A stretch of 64,000 nucleotides of DNA from Stenotrophomonas sp. 704A1 (GCF_030549525.1 NZ_CP130831.1:2691501-2755500), one strand, 5' to 3'; positions 43,044 to 52,898 are shown, counted from the stretch's first letter. The notes: generated by a model from the sequence alone, not told the origin. Numbers and translations: made by a program.

Positions 43044-45194
43044 ATGAACCGTGCCCGCCCGATCACCTTCAGCCGCCCGCGGGGTGGCATGTCGGTCACG
43101 CTGATGCTGGTGATGATCGCGCTGGTGGCGATGCTCGGCCTGATCGAGATCGGCTTCCTGTACTGGGCCAAGCGCGATGCGCAGAAGGTGGTCGACCTGG
43201 CTGCGCTGGCCGGCGCGCAACGGCTGGACCTGTGTGCCGCCAACAATGCCGACAACAGTGCTGCGCGGCAGAGCGCGCTGGTCCAGAACGGGTTCCGCGG
43301 GGAGCTGCAGATCGAATGCGGCAACTGGAACGCTGGCCGCAACGCCGTCGACCACTTCAGTCCGAGCGTGGATGCCAGCAACCCGCGCAACGCGGTGCGG
43401 GTGGTGGCCGAGCGCGGCGTGCTGCCGTTCTTCGCCCAGAACCGTTCGCTGCCGACGCTGCGCGTGCGCGCGGTGGCCAAGCGCTCGGAGCCGTCGGCGG
43501 TGTTCGCGGTGGGTTCGCAGCTGCTGCGCACCAATGGCAACTCGCCGCTGATGACCACGCTGCGCCTGGTCGGGCTGGACGTCACCAATGCCACGGTGCT
43601 GTCCTACGACGGGCTGGCCCAGGCCAGCATCACCCCGTCCGGGCTGCTGGCCGCGCTGGGCATTCCGGTCACGGCCGACCTCAGCGTCGCCGACTTCAAC
43701 CGCCTGCTCTCGCTCAACCGCGTATCGCTGGCGCAGCTGGTCAACGCCACCGCCACCGTGGTCGGCCGTGATACCACCGTGGGGGTGCAGTTGCAGGCCC
43801 TGTCCAATCTGGTCGGCACCCGGCTGGACATCAACCAGCTCAACATCCTGCTGGGCAGCCCCTCGGGCGGTGGTGGCCTGTTCGCCGAAGTGATCTCGCC
43901 CGATGGCACGGTCGGCAGCGCGCTGGAATCGAAGATCAACGTGCTGGACCTGGTCAACGCCGCGATCTCCATCGCCAACGACGGCAACGGGGTCACCGTG
44001 CAGGGCCTCAACCTGCTCGGCATCGAGGTGAAGGCCGGCGTGGTCGAACCGCCCTCGATCGGCATCGGCGGTGTCGGCACGCGTGCCTACAACGCGCAGG
44101 TGCGCTTGATGGTGGATGTCGACAGCGATCGCCTGTTCGCGATCGGGCCGCTGCTGTCGCTGCTGGGTACGCGCCTGCACCTGCCCCTGCACGTGGATGT
44201 CGCCAACGCGATGGGAACGCTGAGCAGCATCCAGTGCGGCGCCGTGCCCCCTACCGCCACCATCCAGGTGGATTCCTCGGTGCTGCGCGCCTGCGTGGGC
44301 AGGGTCGACGCCGCCGATCGCTTCTCCAAGAGCAATGTCTGCGATGCCACCCTGCAGAACGAGCAGCTGCTGAAGCTGCTGGGGCAGCCGCTGATCAACA
44401 ACCGGATCACCCTGCCCGCGCTGACCGGCAGCCAGTCGCTCACCCTGGCCGCGGGCCAGACCGGGTCGACCCGGATCAACCCGCTGGCGGTCGGCACGGC
44501 GGTGTCCGACCTGGTCAACGAGCTGTTGCGGGTGCTGTCGGGCATGCTCAGCTCGCCCAGCCAGGGCATGACCGCCAACGATACTGCCAAGGCCCTGGCC
44601 GACCGCTACCTGCAGGCGGCCTTTCCGACAGGCGGCCGCTACAACGTCGACCAGGTGATTCCGTTGCTGCGCGATGGCGACCCCGCGCGCAACCTGGCGC
44701 CGCTGGGCAACTGGACGGTCACCAAGGGCGTGCCCAAGCCCTGCCTGATCGGCCTCACCACCTGCTGGGAAAACGGCTCGGTGTGGACCGGCTTCCGCAC
44801 CACCGTCACCGGCCAAGGCCTGGGCCTGCTCGACGGCCTGCTCGGCTCCCTGGTCGGCGGCCTGCTGATCAACCGCTGCGACAGCCTGCTCGGCAACCTC
44901 ATCGACTACAACGGCTGCGTACGCACCAACCTGGCCTCGTACATCCAGACCGCCCCCGCCGGCTTCCTCGATGGCGCCGGCGGCAGCGGGGTAACCACGC
45001 CGGGCAACAACGTGACCTGCAGCGGCCTGCTGTGCGCGGTGCTGAACCCGGTGCTGGCCGCGCTCAAGCCGGTGCTCAACAGTGTCGGCGCGCTGCTGAC
45101 CAACACCCTGGCCAGCCTGCTGGGCCTGGAACTGGGGCGTACCGATGTCAGCGTGCAGTCGATCCAGTGCAGCTCGGCACAGCTGGTGTTCTGA
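43044..45194 (+). CDS. tadG: TadG-like pilus assembly protein
   Basis: A 716-residue protein. The N-terminal TadE/TadG-type membrane helix (about residues 18-38, MLVMIALVAMLGLIEIGFLY) is followed by KRDAQKVVDLAALAGAQRL, the usual start of the TadG-like domain. The long extracytoplasmic region has cysteines near 56, 92 and 400-655. TadG anchors or caps the pilus assembly. It closes the Tad cluster. Confidence 0.87.
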   Translation: MNRARPITFSRPRGGMSVTLMLVMIALVAMLGLIEIGFLYWAKRDAQKVVDLAALAGAQRLDLCAANNADNSAARQSALVQNGFRGELQIECGNWNAGRNAVDHFSPSVDASNPRNAVRVVAERGVLPFFAQNRSLPTLRVRAVAKRSEPSAVFAVGSQLLRTNGNSPLMTTLRLVGLDVTNATVLSYDGLAQASITPSGLLAALGIPVTADLSVADFNRLLSLNRVSLAQLVNATATVVGRDTTVGVQLQALSNLVGTRLDINQLNILLGSPSGGGGLFAEVISPDGTVGSALESKINVLDLVNAAISIANDGNGVTVQGLNLLGIEVKAGVVEPPSIGIGGVGTRAYNAQVRLMVDVDSDRLFAIGPLLSLLGTRLHLPLHVDVANAMGTLSSIQCGAVPPTATIQVDSSVLRACVGRVDAADRFSKSNVCDATLQNEQLLKLLGQPLINNRITLPALTGSQSLTLAAGQTGSTRINPLAVGTAVSDLVNELLRVLSGMLSSPSQGMTANDTAKALADRYLQAAFPTGGRYNVDQVIPLLRDGDPARNLAPLGNWTVTKGVPKPCLIGLTTCWENGSVWTGFRTTVTGQGLGLLDGLLGSLVGGLLINRCDSLLGNLIDYNGCVRTNLASYIQTAPAGFLDGAGGSGVTTPGNNVTCSGLLCAVLNPVLAALKPVLNSVGALLTNTLASLLGLELGRTDVSVQSIQCSSAQLVF

Positions 45195-45294
45195 GCACGC
45201 CGGCCCCGCTTGGCGGCGCCCATGCGCATGCTAGACTCGCTGCGGGGAACCACTTTTCATCTCAACCCACACTACATCCGTGGACGGTCTAGAC

Positions 45295-45999
45295 ATGCGA
45301 GAAACTTCAGGGGGCACCGCCTTCGCCCGGTATCCGCGCGGCGCAGCACTGCTGGCCGTGGCCATGATCCTGGTTGCGCCGTCGGCGCTGGCCGCGCGGA
45401 GTGAGCGCACTGCCCCGGCCGAGCCCGCCCGGCCGGCGCCGGTGGTACGCAATACCGTCGACGAGCTGAAGCAGCTGATGGATGCGCAGCAGTTGACCGA
45501 ACTGCGCACCACCTACAACGGCAACTACGGCGCCAGCCTGCTGTTCAACGCAAACACCCTGACCTACTACGTCGCCCTGTTCCAGGAAAAGAATTTCTGG
45601 CGGGTGATCAAGACCGATGCGGTCGACAACGCCGAACGTGTCTACCGCACCTTCGTGCAGCAGACCGAGCAGCTCGCCCAGGTCTACATCGACACCACCC
45701 GGCTGGAAGCCGGCAAGCGCTATACCGAGCGCCTGGTGGCCTACAACGAAGAACGCCTGCGCACCCTGCAGCAGGAAATGGAACAGCAGCAGGCGCAGTC
45801 GGCGCAGGTCAGTGCCGCCCTGCAGCAGGCGCAGCAGCAGGCCGTGAGCCTGAGCACCGACGTGCAGAGCACCAACAGCCAGCTCGACGCGCTGCAGCGC
45901 CGTATCCAGATCCTGCAGGCCGAACAGGGCAACCCGGAACTGAGCCTGCCCACGCCGGACGCTCCGGCCGTACCGGCCGCGGCCAGCGACGGTCGCTGA
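45295..45999 (+). CDS. DUF2968-type exported coiled-coil protein
   Basis: A 234-residue protein. A signal peptide (ALLAVAMILVAPSALAA) precedes a globular conserved region (residues 58-118, VDELKQLMDAQQLTELRTTYNGNYG) and a long Gln-rich coiled coil (about 130-215). I recognise the DUF2968 family, of unknown function. GTG 45280 is an alternative start. It lies about 100 bp after tadG and is closed by a strong terminator, so it may be the last gene of the Tad transcript. Confidence 0.78.
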   Translation: MRETSGGTAFARYPRGAALLAVAMILVAPSALAARSERTAPAEPARPAPVVRNTVDELKQLMDAQQLTELRTTYNGNYGASLLFNANTLTYYVALFQEKNFWRVIKTDAVDNAERVYRTFVQQTEQLAQVYIDTTRLEAGKRYTERLVAYNEERLRTLQQEMEQQQAQSAQVSAALQQAQQQAVSLSTDVQSTNSQLDALQRRIQILQAEQGNPELSLPTPDAPAVPAAASDGR

Positions 46000-46021
46000 G
46001 ACGGTCTGGCACGCGCCCGGC

Positions 46022-46046
46022 AACGGCACCTTCGGGTGCCGTTTTT
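46022..46046 (+). terminator. Rho-independent terminator after the DUF2968 gene
   Basis: Stem AACGGCACC (46022-46030), tetraloop TTCG, stem GGTGCCGTT (46035-46043), then T-rich TTT. A textbook intrinsic terminator. Confidence 0.9.
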
Positions 46047-46054
46047 CGTTGCGC

Positions 46055-46444
46055 TCAGCGGCAGGCCGCGCGCACCGCGTCGTCCAGCTGGCGCCGCTGC
46101 AGGTAGTCCAGCCGGCGTGCGCCGGCCAGCGCCGTGACCTGCCGCCGCCGCGCGCGTTCGCAGCCGGCCGGGTCGGCCGCGAGCGGGATCATGGCCCCCT
46201 GCGCATGCCCGCGTGCAGGCCGTCGCGGCGTGCGTGGTGGTGCAGGAGCTGCCGCTGCGGAAGGCGCGGCACGCGCCGCGGCGTCCTCGGCCGGCACCTC
46301 CCATCGCCATTCCGCGCGGCCCTGGCAGGGCGTCTGCTGGTAGACCGGGTGCGCGCCCTCGCTGCACTTGTAGACATTGGTCTGTGCCATCGCAGGCAGC
46401 GCCAGCAGCAGGCCCGGCACCACGTGCCACCTCCCTTTCGACAT
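46055..46444 (-). CDS. Small secreted protein, DUF4124-like
   Basis: A 129-residue protein. ATG 46444 gives a signal peptide ([14 protein letters not shown]) followed by [20 protein letters not shown], the DUF4124 pattern (Val-Tyr-Lys-Cys and a second Cys). An Ala/Pro-rich linker and a short Arg-rich C-terminus with Cys at each end follow. Function unknown. The frame is open upstream of the chosen start but has no family similarity there. Confidence 0.7.
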   Translation of the reverse strand: MSKGRWHVVPGLLLALPAMAQTNVYKCSEGAHPVYQQTPCQGRAEWRWEVPAEDAAARAAPSAAAAPAPPRTPRRPARGHAQGAMIPLAADPAGCERARRRQVTALAGARRLDYLQRRQLDDAVRAACR

Positions 46445-46635
46445 CCCCCACTCCCTGCACCGCCACCGACGCGCATGATCGCCAGGGGTGCCACCGGCCG
46501 CCAGAGCGGGTCGCGTCAACACCGCGCTGCAATCGGACACAGCCGTGCAAGACCGGCGCCGGCGCGTGCGCTGTACTGCCGGAGGCCCGGCCACCGATGC
46601 CGGTGCCTTCCCTCCCTTCCGCCAAGGAACCTGCA

Positions 46636-47460
46636 ATGAGCAACTTCGTCACCGTCAACGACGGCGCCCGCATCTTCTACAAGGACTGGGGCACCGGCCA
46701 GCCTGTCGTGTTCGCCCATGGCTGGCCGCTGTCGTCCGATGCCTGGGACCCGCAGATGCTGTTCATGGGCCAGAACGGCTACCGCGTGATCGCCCATGAC
46801 CGCCGCAGCCACGGCCGTTCCAGCCAGACCTGGGACGGCAACAACATGGATACCTACGCCGATGACCTGGCGGCGGTGATCGAGGCGCTGGACCTGAAGG
46901 ACGCGATCCTGGTCGGCCACTCCACCGGCGGTGGCGAAGTGGCGCACTACATCGGCCGCCATGGCAGCGCGCGCGTGGCCAAGGTGGTCCTGGTCGGCGC
47001 CGTACCGCCGCTGATGCTGAAGACCGACGCCAACCCGGCGGGTACCCCGCTGGAAGTGTTCGATGGCATCCGCAAGGGCACCGGCGGTGACCGCTCGCAG
47101 TTCTTCAAGGACCTCAGCACGCCGTTCTTCGGTGCGAACCGCGAAGGCAACAGCGTCACCCAGGGCATGCGCGATTCGTTCTGGCTGCAGGGCATGCTGG
47201 GCGGCGTCAAGGGCCAGTACGACTGCATCCACGAGTTCTCGGAAGTGGATTACACCGGGGATCTGAACAAGATCGATGTGCCGGCGCTGGTGGTGCATGG
47301 CGATGACGACCAGATCGTGCCGTTCGATGCGTCGGCCAAGCTCTCCTCGCAGATCATCAAGGACGCCGAGTTGAAGGTGTACGCCGGTGCTCCGCATGGC
47401 CTGACCGTGACCCACGCCGACCAGTTCAACGCCGACCTGCTGGCGTTCGCTCGCCGATGA
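46636..47460 (+). CDS. Alpha/beta hydrolase, non-heme haloperoxidase/esterase type
   Basis: A 274-residue hydrolase with the catalytic triad Ser96 (VGHSTGGG nucleophile elbow), Asp in [10 protein letters not shown] and His in AGAPHGL. The oxyanion motif is HGWPLS. It is close to bacterial non-heme chloroperoxidases/arylesterases, although physiological substrates are unknown. AAGGA ribosome site 6 bp before ATG 46636. It stands alone and ends in a strong hairpin. Confidence 0.9.
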   Translation: MSNFVTVNDGARIFYKDWGTGQPVVFAHGWPLSSDAWDPQMLFMGQNGYRVIAHDRRSHGRSSQTWDGNNMDTYADDLAAVIEALDLKDAILVGHSTGGGEVAHYIGRHGSARVAKVVLVGAVPPLMLKTDANPAGTPLEVFDGIRKGTGGDRSQFFKDLSTPFFGANREGNSVTQGMRDSFWLQGMLGGVKGQYDCIHEFSEVDYTGDLNKIDVPALVVHGDDDQIVPFDASAKLSSQIIKDAELKVYAGAPHGLTVTHADQFNADLLAFARR

Positions 47461-47466
47461 CCTGCC

Positions 47467-47492
47467 GCGGCGGCGCCTCATGGCGCCGCCGC
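47467..47492 (+). terminator. Perfect 11-bp hairpin after the hydrolase
   Basis: GCGGCGGCGCC, loop TCAT, GGCGCCGCCGC. The stem is perfect but there is no T-run. It may terminate transcription or stabilise the mRNA. Confidence 0.65.
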
Positions 47493-47503
47493 ATGTCTAC
47501 CGA

Positions 47504-47598
47504 GCCGCCGGGCATGGCCCGGCGCTACCGTCCGGAATCCGCTGTCGTGCCCTGACGCACCGCCGGTGCGTGTTCCGCCGGGCATGGCCCGGCGCTAC
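47504..47598. repeat. Two SMAG/REP palindromes
   Basis: Two same-orientation copies (47504-47528 and 47575-47598) of the CCGCCGGGCATGGCCC-GGCGCTAC unit lie between the convergent hydrolase and MFS genes. Confidence 0.8.
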
Positions 47599-47601
47599 CC
47601 C

Positions 47602-49248
47602 TCAGATGTCGTGGTGATGGTGCGGCACTGCGGACGGCAGCGGATCGTGACCGCCTACGAAATGCCGTACCACCGGCGCACGTTCGCCCCGGTGCAGCGC
47701 CCGCAGCACTTCCTGTATCGCCTTGTCATCGGCGGTGATGCGCTCGTGCTGGCGCAGGTGCTCCAGCCAGGACACCGCCACGAAATACTCCAGGTGGATC
47801 CCCGGACTCGCCACATCCTCGACCACGCCCCAGACCACGGCGCCGTCGCGGCGACGGATGGCACCCAGGGCCCGCATCTGGGCCTGGAACGCAGCGCGGT
47901 CGGCGGCATCGATGCGGTACTCGATGGTGACCAGCACCGGGCCACGGTCCTGCGACACCGGCACCGACAGTTCCGGGGCGGGCCAGTGACCGGCCGGGCG
48001 CAGGTCCAGGTCTTCGGTGCCGGCGATGCGCACGCGCCATACCAGCAGCCCGCCGACCACCGCGCCGGCGGCCGCCAGCAGCAGTGCCAGCTCCGGCGAG
48101 GTGCGTTGTGCCAGCGCGCCCCAGCTCAGGCCGCCGGCCGCCATGCCCGCGGAGAACACCATGATGTACAGCGCCAGCGCACGCGCGCGCACCCATGCCG
48201 GGACGGCGGTCTGCGCGGCGATCTGCAGCGACGACAGCACGGTGATCCAGGCAAAACCGTTGACCAGCATCACCAGCGGCAGCACGTACCAGCTTCGGGT
48301 CAGCGCCAGCCCGACCAGGCTCAGCGCCAGCGACAGCGTGGCCAGCAGCACCAGCAGGTCACGGTCCAGCCGCGCGCGCAGCTTCGGCAGCAGCAGCGCG
48401 CCACCCACTGCACCGATGCCGATGCAGCCCAGCAGCACGCCGTACTGCCCCGCCCCGCCGTGCATCTGACCGCGCACCACCACCGGCAGCATCGCGTTCA
48501 TGGCCGCGGCGAAGAAGAAGAAACCGACCGACTTGATCAGCACCGCCTGCAGGCGTCCGGCACGGCTGGCATAACGCAGGCCTGCCTTGAGCCCCGCGCC
48601 GAAGCCCTCCGGCGGCAGGCTGGACGCCTTCGGGTCGCGTTTCCAGCCCCACACCACGAACAGCATCGCCGCGAAGGTGATGGCGTTGAAGCCGAACGCC
48701 CAGACCGCACCGAGCTGGGCCACGATCACGCCGCCGATGGCCGGCCCGATCGAACGGGCGATGTTGATGCCGATCGAGTTCAGCGCCACCGCCGACGCCA
48801 GCATCGGCTGCGGCACCAGCTCGGACACGATCGCTGCCTGTGCGGGCATCGCCATCGCTGCCCCACAGCCCATGCAGAAGGTCAGCAGCACCAGCAGCTG
48901 CGGTGTCAGCAGGTCCATCGCTGTCAGCGTGGCCATCACTGCCGCCACCAGCAGCATCCAGCCCTGGGTGGCCAGCAGGTATCTGCGGCGGTCGACGATG
49001 TCGGCCAGGGTGCCGGCCACCAGCGCCAGCAGGACGATCGGCACGGTGGTGGCCGACTGCACCAGGGCCACCATCAGCGGTGACCCGGTACGCTCGGCCA
49101 TCACCCAGGCGGCGGCGACGTCGTTGACCCAGGTACCGATGTTGCTGGCCAGGATCGCCAGCCACAGCGAGCGGAACATGCCGATCTTCAGCGGCGACCA
49201 GGCCCCGGTGGCCTGCGGGGAGTGCTGCGACGCGGATGCGTTCACCAT
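47602..49248 (-). CDS. MFS exporter (MFS_3 type) with extra C-terminal domain
   Basis: A 548-residue major facilitator with about 12 helices over residues 1-410 (MFS_3/EntS-like; LADIVDRRRYLLATQG is the helix 2-3 loop). The C-terminal soluble domain covers about residues 410-548, contains IEYRIDAADRAAFQAQM and SWLEHLRQHER (ABM-like, monooxygenase-fold) and ends in HHHHDI. It is the last gene of a six-gene operon. GGAG sits 7 bp before ATG 49248; the porin stop overlaps by 7 bp. The substrate is unknown. Confidence 0.82.
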   Translation of the reverse strand: MVNASASQHSPQATGAWSPLKIGMFRSLWLAILASNIGTWVNDVAAAWVMAERTGSPLMVALVQSATTVPIVLLALVAGTLADIVDRRRYLLATQGWMLLVAAVMATLTAMDLLTPQLLVLLTFCMGCGAAMAMPAQAAIVSELVPQPMLASAVALNSIGINIARSIGPAIGGVIVAQLGAVWAFGFNAITFAAMLFVVWGWKRDPKASSLPPEGFGAGLKAGLRYASRAGRLQAVLIKSVGFFFFAAAMNAMLPVVVRGQMHGGAGQYGVLLGCIGIGAVGGALLLPKLRARLDRDLLVLLATLSLALSLVGLALTRSWYVLPLVMLVNGFAWITVLSSLQIAAQTAVPAWVRARALALYIMVFSAGMAAGGLSWGALAQRTSPELALLLAAAGAVVGGLLVWRVRIAGTEDLDLRPAGHWPAPELSVPVSQDRGPVLVTIEYRIDAADRAAFQAQMRALGAIRRRDGAVVWGVVEDVASPGIHLEYFVAVSWLEHLRQHERITADDKAIQEVLRALHRGERAPVVRHFVGGHDPLPSAVPHHHHDI

Positions 49249-50525
49249 TGCCATGCTCCAACAAGTGAGGCGAACAGCGTGTCCTGGCCGCCGGCCTGCT
49301 TCAGCGCAGGCCCCGCGTCGATCCAGGCCAGCTGCAGCTGCCATTGCCAGCGGTCACTGACCTGCCAGCGGGTTTCGGATTTGTATTGGGTGCCGATCCG
49401 GCGCGCACCGCCGGCGCTGCCGGGCAGTGCCACCAGCGGCGCCGGTGTGGTGTAGACGGCATCGGCGCGGCGCTGCTTCCAGGCCACCTGTACACCGAGT
49501 TCGGTGCTCAGCGTGTCGTGCAGGCGCAACCCCAGCGTCGGCTGCACGTCCATCAGGTTGGCCGGTGCCAGCAGGCTGGCCTCGCTGAAGTAGGCGGACT
49601 TCGGGAACAGCGCGTTGAAGGTGCCGAGCCGGTGGTCCTGGCGGTCACCGTCGCCGCTGGCGATGTCGGCCTTCAGGCCCAGCCGTGGCTGCAGTGGCCG
49701 CTCGCTCCATCGCCAGCCGGTATCGGTGGCCAGGGTCCATGCGCGGATGTCCAGACTGGCACCGGCGGTGCGCAGCTGGCCGCCCTGCACCACCAGCTCG
49801 GTGTTCCAGTCCAGCGCACCGGACTGGCCGAACCAGCGGGTGCCCAGGGTTTGCCGGCGCTCGATGCCGCTGCCGGCGGCGAAGCGTGCGCCTTCACGGC
49901 GATAGTCCAGCAGGTACAGGTCCCATTGGCCGGGGCCCTGGCCGCGCGCGGTGGTGGCATAGGCGCCCCACAGGTGGGCACCGGCTTCGCCGCGGTCATC
50001 GAACGCACCCGGCCGGTTCTGCACCGGCCGCAACGCCATCAGCTCGAGCGCGCCGAGGCGGCCCTGCCAGCCTGCGCGCGCGCCATCGAAGGCCAGGCGG
50101 ATGTTGGGGCCATCGCGGACCGACAACAGCCGCGAACTGCCATAGCCCGCTTCCTGCCGGCCCAGCTGCAGATGGAAGCTGCCGTGCTGCCAGCGCCAGT
50201 ACGCCTGCTGCACATCCAGCGCGCTGCGGTCGGTCCTGCCCGGGCCGCCGGCCTTGCCGCGCTCGCCGTGCACGCCCAGCTGCAGTTTCGCCTGCCAGTC
50301 GTCCTCGGCATAGGTGGCCGAGCCCAGCGCGCGCAGCAGGCCATAGCCGTCCTCGCTGCCGCCGATGCCGAACCGGGTCGGGTCGTAGTACATGCCGCGC
50401 ACGCGCAGCGCCCCCTCCCACTGCAGCTGGCCATCGCCCAACGCCGTGCAGTGCCCTGCGCTGCAGGCCTGCGCCAGCGTTGGCGCGGCCAGCAGCGCGA
50501 GCGTCAGAACGCGAAGCACGAACAT
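49242..50525 (-). CDS. Outer-membrane porin, alginate-export (AlgE/OprD-like) type
   Basis: A 427-residue beta-barrel protein with signal peptide (LTLALLAAPTLAQAC). Repeated amphipathic strands end in Trp (VGAWQW), typical of the Alginate_exp family. It probably admits or releases a small organic molecule; alginate itself is not implied. It overlaps the upstream amidohydrolase by 22 bp and the downstream MFS by 7 bp, so all three are coupled. Confidence 0.82.
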   Translation of the reverse strand: MFVLRVLTLALLAAPTLAQACSAGHCTALGDGQLQWEGALRVRGMYYDPTRFGIGGSEDGYGLLRALGSATYAEDDWQAKLQLGVHGERGKAGGPGRTDRSALDVQQAYWRWQHGSFHLQLGRQEAGYGSSRLLSVRDGPNIRLAFDGARAGWQGRLGALELMALRPVQNRPGAFDDRGEAGAHLWGAYATTARGQGPGQWDLYLLDYRREGARFAAGSGIERRQTLGTRWFGQSGALDWNTELVVQGGQLRTAGASLDIRAWTLATDTGWRWSERPLQPRLGLKADIASGDGDRQDHRLGTFNALFPKSAYFSEASLLAPANLMDVQPTLGLRLHDTLSTELGVQVAWKQRRADAVYTTPAPLVALPGSAGGARRIGTQYKSETRWQVSDRWQWQLQLAWIDAGPALKQAGGQDTLFASLVGAWQW

Positions 50526-52474
50526 CCCATCGCACCCCAGAAGGCACTCAGGTCGTCTGTCGGCGCGGCATGCCGTGCGGCATGGCCATGGGCACCGTGG
50601 GTGCTGCAGGCCACGCCATGGTGATGCCGGTGCGCCGCCGCCAGTCCGGTTGCGGCACCGCCGACGTGGTAGCCACCGAACCGGTTCACCGGCGACCAGT
50701 CCGGCATTGCCGGCGGCAGCTGCGGCGCCAGCCCGGCGTAGTCGCCGTCGGCATGCACAATGCGCCCCCCGACCACGGTCAGCACGCTGGTGATGTCGGC
50801 GATCTGCGCCTCGTCGACGCGGAAGAAGTCGGCCGAGAGCAGGATGAAGTCGGCCAGCTGGCCGGCCTTCAGCGTGCCCTTCACCGCTTCATCGCCGGAG
50901 AACCAGGCACTGCCCTGGGTCCACAGGCGCAGCGCCTGCTCACGCTCCAGCAGGTTCTCGTCGCCATACAGGGCCAGCCCGCCCACGGTGCGCCCGGTCA
51001 CCAGCCACGACAGTGCCACCCAGGGGTTGTAGCTGGCGACGCGGGTGGCATCGGTGCCCGCCCCCACCGGCACGCCTTCGGCCAGCATGCGCTTGACCGG
51101 CGGGGTATGGCGCGCGGCCTGCACGCCATACCGTTCCACGAACGCTTCGCCCTGGTAGGCCATGCGGTGCTGTACCGCGATGCCGCCGCCCAGCGCGCGG
51201 ATGCGTTCGATGTTGCGCGGGGTGATGGTCTCGGCGTGGTCGATGAACCAGTGCAGGCCATCGAACGGCACCTCACGGTTGACCTGCTCGTAGACATCGA
51301 GGATGCGGGTGATGCTCTCGTCGTAGGTGGCGTGGATGCGGAACGGCCAGCGCTTCTCCACCAGCAGCCTGACCACCTCGTGCAGTTCCGGTTCCAGTTC
51401 CGGTGGCAGTTCCGGGCGCGGCTCGTTGAACAGTTCGAAATCGGCGGCGGAGAACACCAGCATCTCGCCGGCACCATTGTGGCGCAGCAGGTCATCGCCC
51501 TGGCGTGGCTGCAGCATCTCGCTCCAGCCGCGGAAGTCGTTGACCTCGTTGCCCTTGTTCTGGGTGAACAGGTTGTAGGCGATGCGCACGGTCAACTGGT
51601 CGTCGCGGTGCAGCTGCTCGATGACCTGGTAGTCCTCGGGATAGTTCTGGAAGCCACCGCCGGCGTCGATCACCGAGGTGATGCCAAGCCGGTTCAGTTC
51701 GCGCATGAAATGCCGGGTGGAATTGGCCTGGTACTCGATCGGCAGCTTCGGTCCCTTGGCCAGGGTGGCATACAGGATCAGCGCATTGGGCTTGGCCAGC
51801 AGCAGGCCGGTGGGATTGCCCAGCGAATCGCGCACGATCTGGCCACCCGGCGGATCCGGGGTGTCCTTGCTGTAGCCGCAGGCCCGCAGCGCGGCACGGT
51901 TGAGCAGCGCGCGGTCGTACAGGTGCAGCAGGAACACGGGGGTGTCCGGCGCGATCTCGTTGAGCTCCTGCAGGGTCGGCAGGCGCTTTTCGTTGAACTG
52001 GGTGGCGGTGAAGCCACCGACCACCCGCACCCATTGCGGGGCCGGTGTACGGTCGACCTGGGCCTTGAGCATGTCCAGCGCATCGCCCAGCGAACGCAGG
52101 CCATCCCAGCGCAGCTCCAGGTTGTAGTTCAGGCCACCGCGGATCAGATGGGTGTGGCTGTCGTTGAGGCCCGGCAGCAGGCGCCGTCCCTGTGCATCGA
52201 TGATCGTCGCTTCATTGCCCCAGCCGCGCATGATGTCCTGATCGCTGCCGACGGCGAGGATGCGGCCATCGCGCACGGCCAGTGCCTGTGCATGCGGCAG
52301 CTGCGGATCGAGGGTGGTGATGCGGGCATTGCGGATGACCAGCGTGTTCATGCGGCGCTCCTTGGGAGGGGATTCGAGTGCCGAGGCGGTGCCACCGGCC
52401 AGGCCGAGCGTCAGCGCAGCACCGGTCGCCAGCACGACATCACGGCGGCGCGGATCGAAGGGAGGGTTGCTCAT
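50504..52474 (-). CDS. Tat-exported amidohydrolase, YtcJ-like
   Basis: A 656-residue metal-dependent amidohydrolase. The N-terminal Tat signal has RRRDVVLATGAALTLG. The metal-binding site starts with NDSHTHL (His107, His109) and continues with IDHAETIT. The family (YtcJ/NfdA-like) hydrolyses N-substituted amides or cyclic amides. The C-terminus beyond about residue 590 is unusually His-rich (RHHHGVACSTHGAHGHAARH) with a Cys pair (GCSCF). An internal ATG at codon 42 would remove the Tat signal. It starts within 4 bp of DoxX (ATGA). Confidence 0.85.
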   Translation of the reverse strand: MSNPPFDPRRRDVVLATGAALTLGLAGGTASALESPPKERRMNTLVIRNARITTLDPQLPHAQALAVRDGRILAVGSDQDIMRGWGNEATIIDAQGRRLLPGLNDSHTHLIRGGLNYNLELRWDGLRSLGDALDMLKAQVDRTPAPQWVRVVGGFTATQFNEKRLPTLQELNEIAPDTPVFLLHLYDRALLNRAALRACGYSKDTPDPPGGQIVRDSLGNPTGLLLAKPNALILYATLAKGPKLPIEYQANSTRHFMRELNRLGITSVIDAGGGFQNYPEDYQVIEQLHRDDQLTVRIAYNLFTQNKGNEVNDFRGWSEMLQPRQGDDLLRHNGAGEMLVFSAADFELFNEPRPELPPELEPELHEVVRLLVEKRWPFRIHATYDESITRILDVYEQVNREVPFDGLHWFIDHAETITPRNIERIRALGGGIAVQHRMAYQGEAFVERYGVQAARHTPPVKRMLAEGVPVGAGTDATRVASYNPWVALSWLVTGRTVGGLALYGDENLLEREQALRLWTQGSAWFSGDEAVKGTLKAGQLADFILLSADFFRVDEAQIADITSVLTVVGGRIVHADGDYAGLAPQLPPAMPDWSPVNRFGGYHVGGAATGLAAAHRHHHGVACSTHGAHGHAARHAAPTDDLSAFWGAMGCSCFAF

Positions 52475-52896
52475 GCGATGTCTCCAGAAGGCAGCAGGCT
52501 GTCCACCGCCCAGGTGCCGGGGCCGGCCAGGGCGACGGCCAGCAATGCCGCGGTCCACAGCAGCGGGTACTCGGCACCGCCACGCATCCAGAACCAGCCG
52601 CGTGGCAGCGCCAGCAGCGCGGTGAACCCAATGAAGGCCGCGGCTGCAAGCGCCGCGAACCGGGTCTGCCAACCCACCAGCACGGCCAGGCCGGACAGCA
52701 CCTGCAGCAGTGCCAGCAGCAGTGGCAGCGGCGCGGCGGCGGGCAGGCCGAAACCGCGCAGCTCGGCGGCGAAGCCCGCCAGGCCGGGCCCGTTGAACCA
52801 GCCCAGCAGCTTGCCCAGCGCGTGCGGCAGCAGGAATCCCCCCGCCACCGCCCGCAGCATCAGCAGGGCCAGGTCAAGGCCATGGCCGTTGCTCAT
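52471..52896 (-). CDS. DoxX-family inner-membrane protein
   Basis: A 141-residue protein with four hydrophobic helices and the DoxX-type start LLMLRAVAGGFLLPHALGKL. DoxX proteins are linked to redox or quinone-related membrane roles, but this member's job is unknown. ATGA overlap with the amidohydrolase and 2 bp from the upstream hydrolase stop. Confidence 0.82.
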   Translation of the reverse strand: MSNGHGLDLALLMLRAVAGGFLLPHALGKLLGWFNGPGLAGFAAELRGFGLPAAAPLPLLLALLQVLSGLAVLVGWQTRFAALAAAAFIGFTALLALPRGWFWMRGGAEYPLLWTAALLAVALAGPGTWAVDSLLPSGDIA

Positions 52897-52898
52897 GC

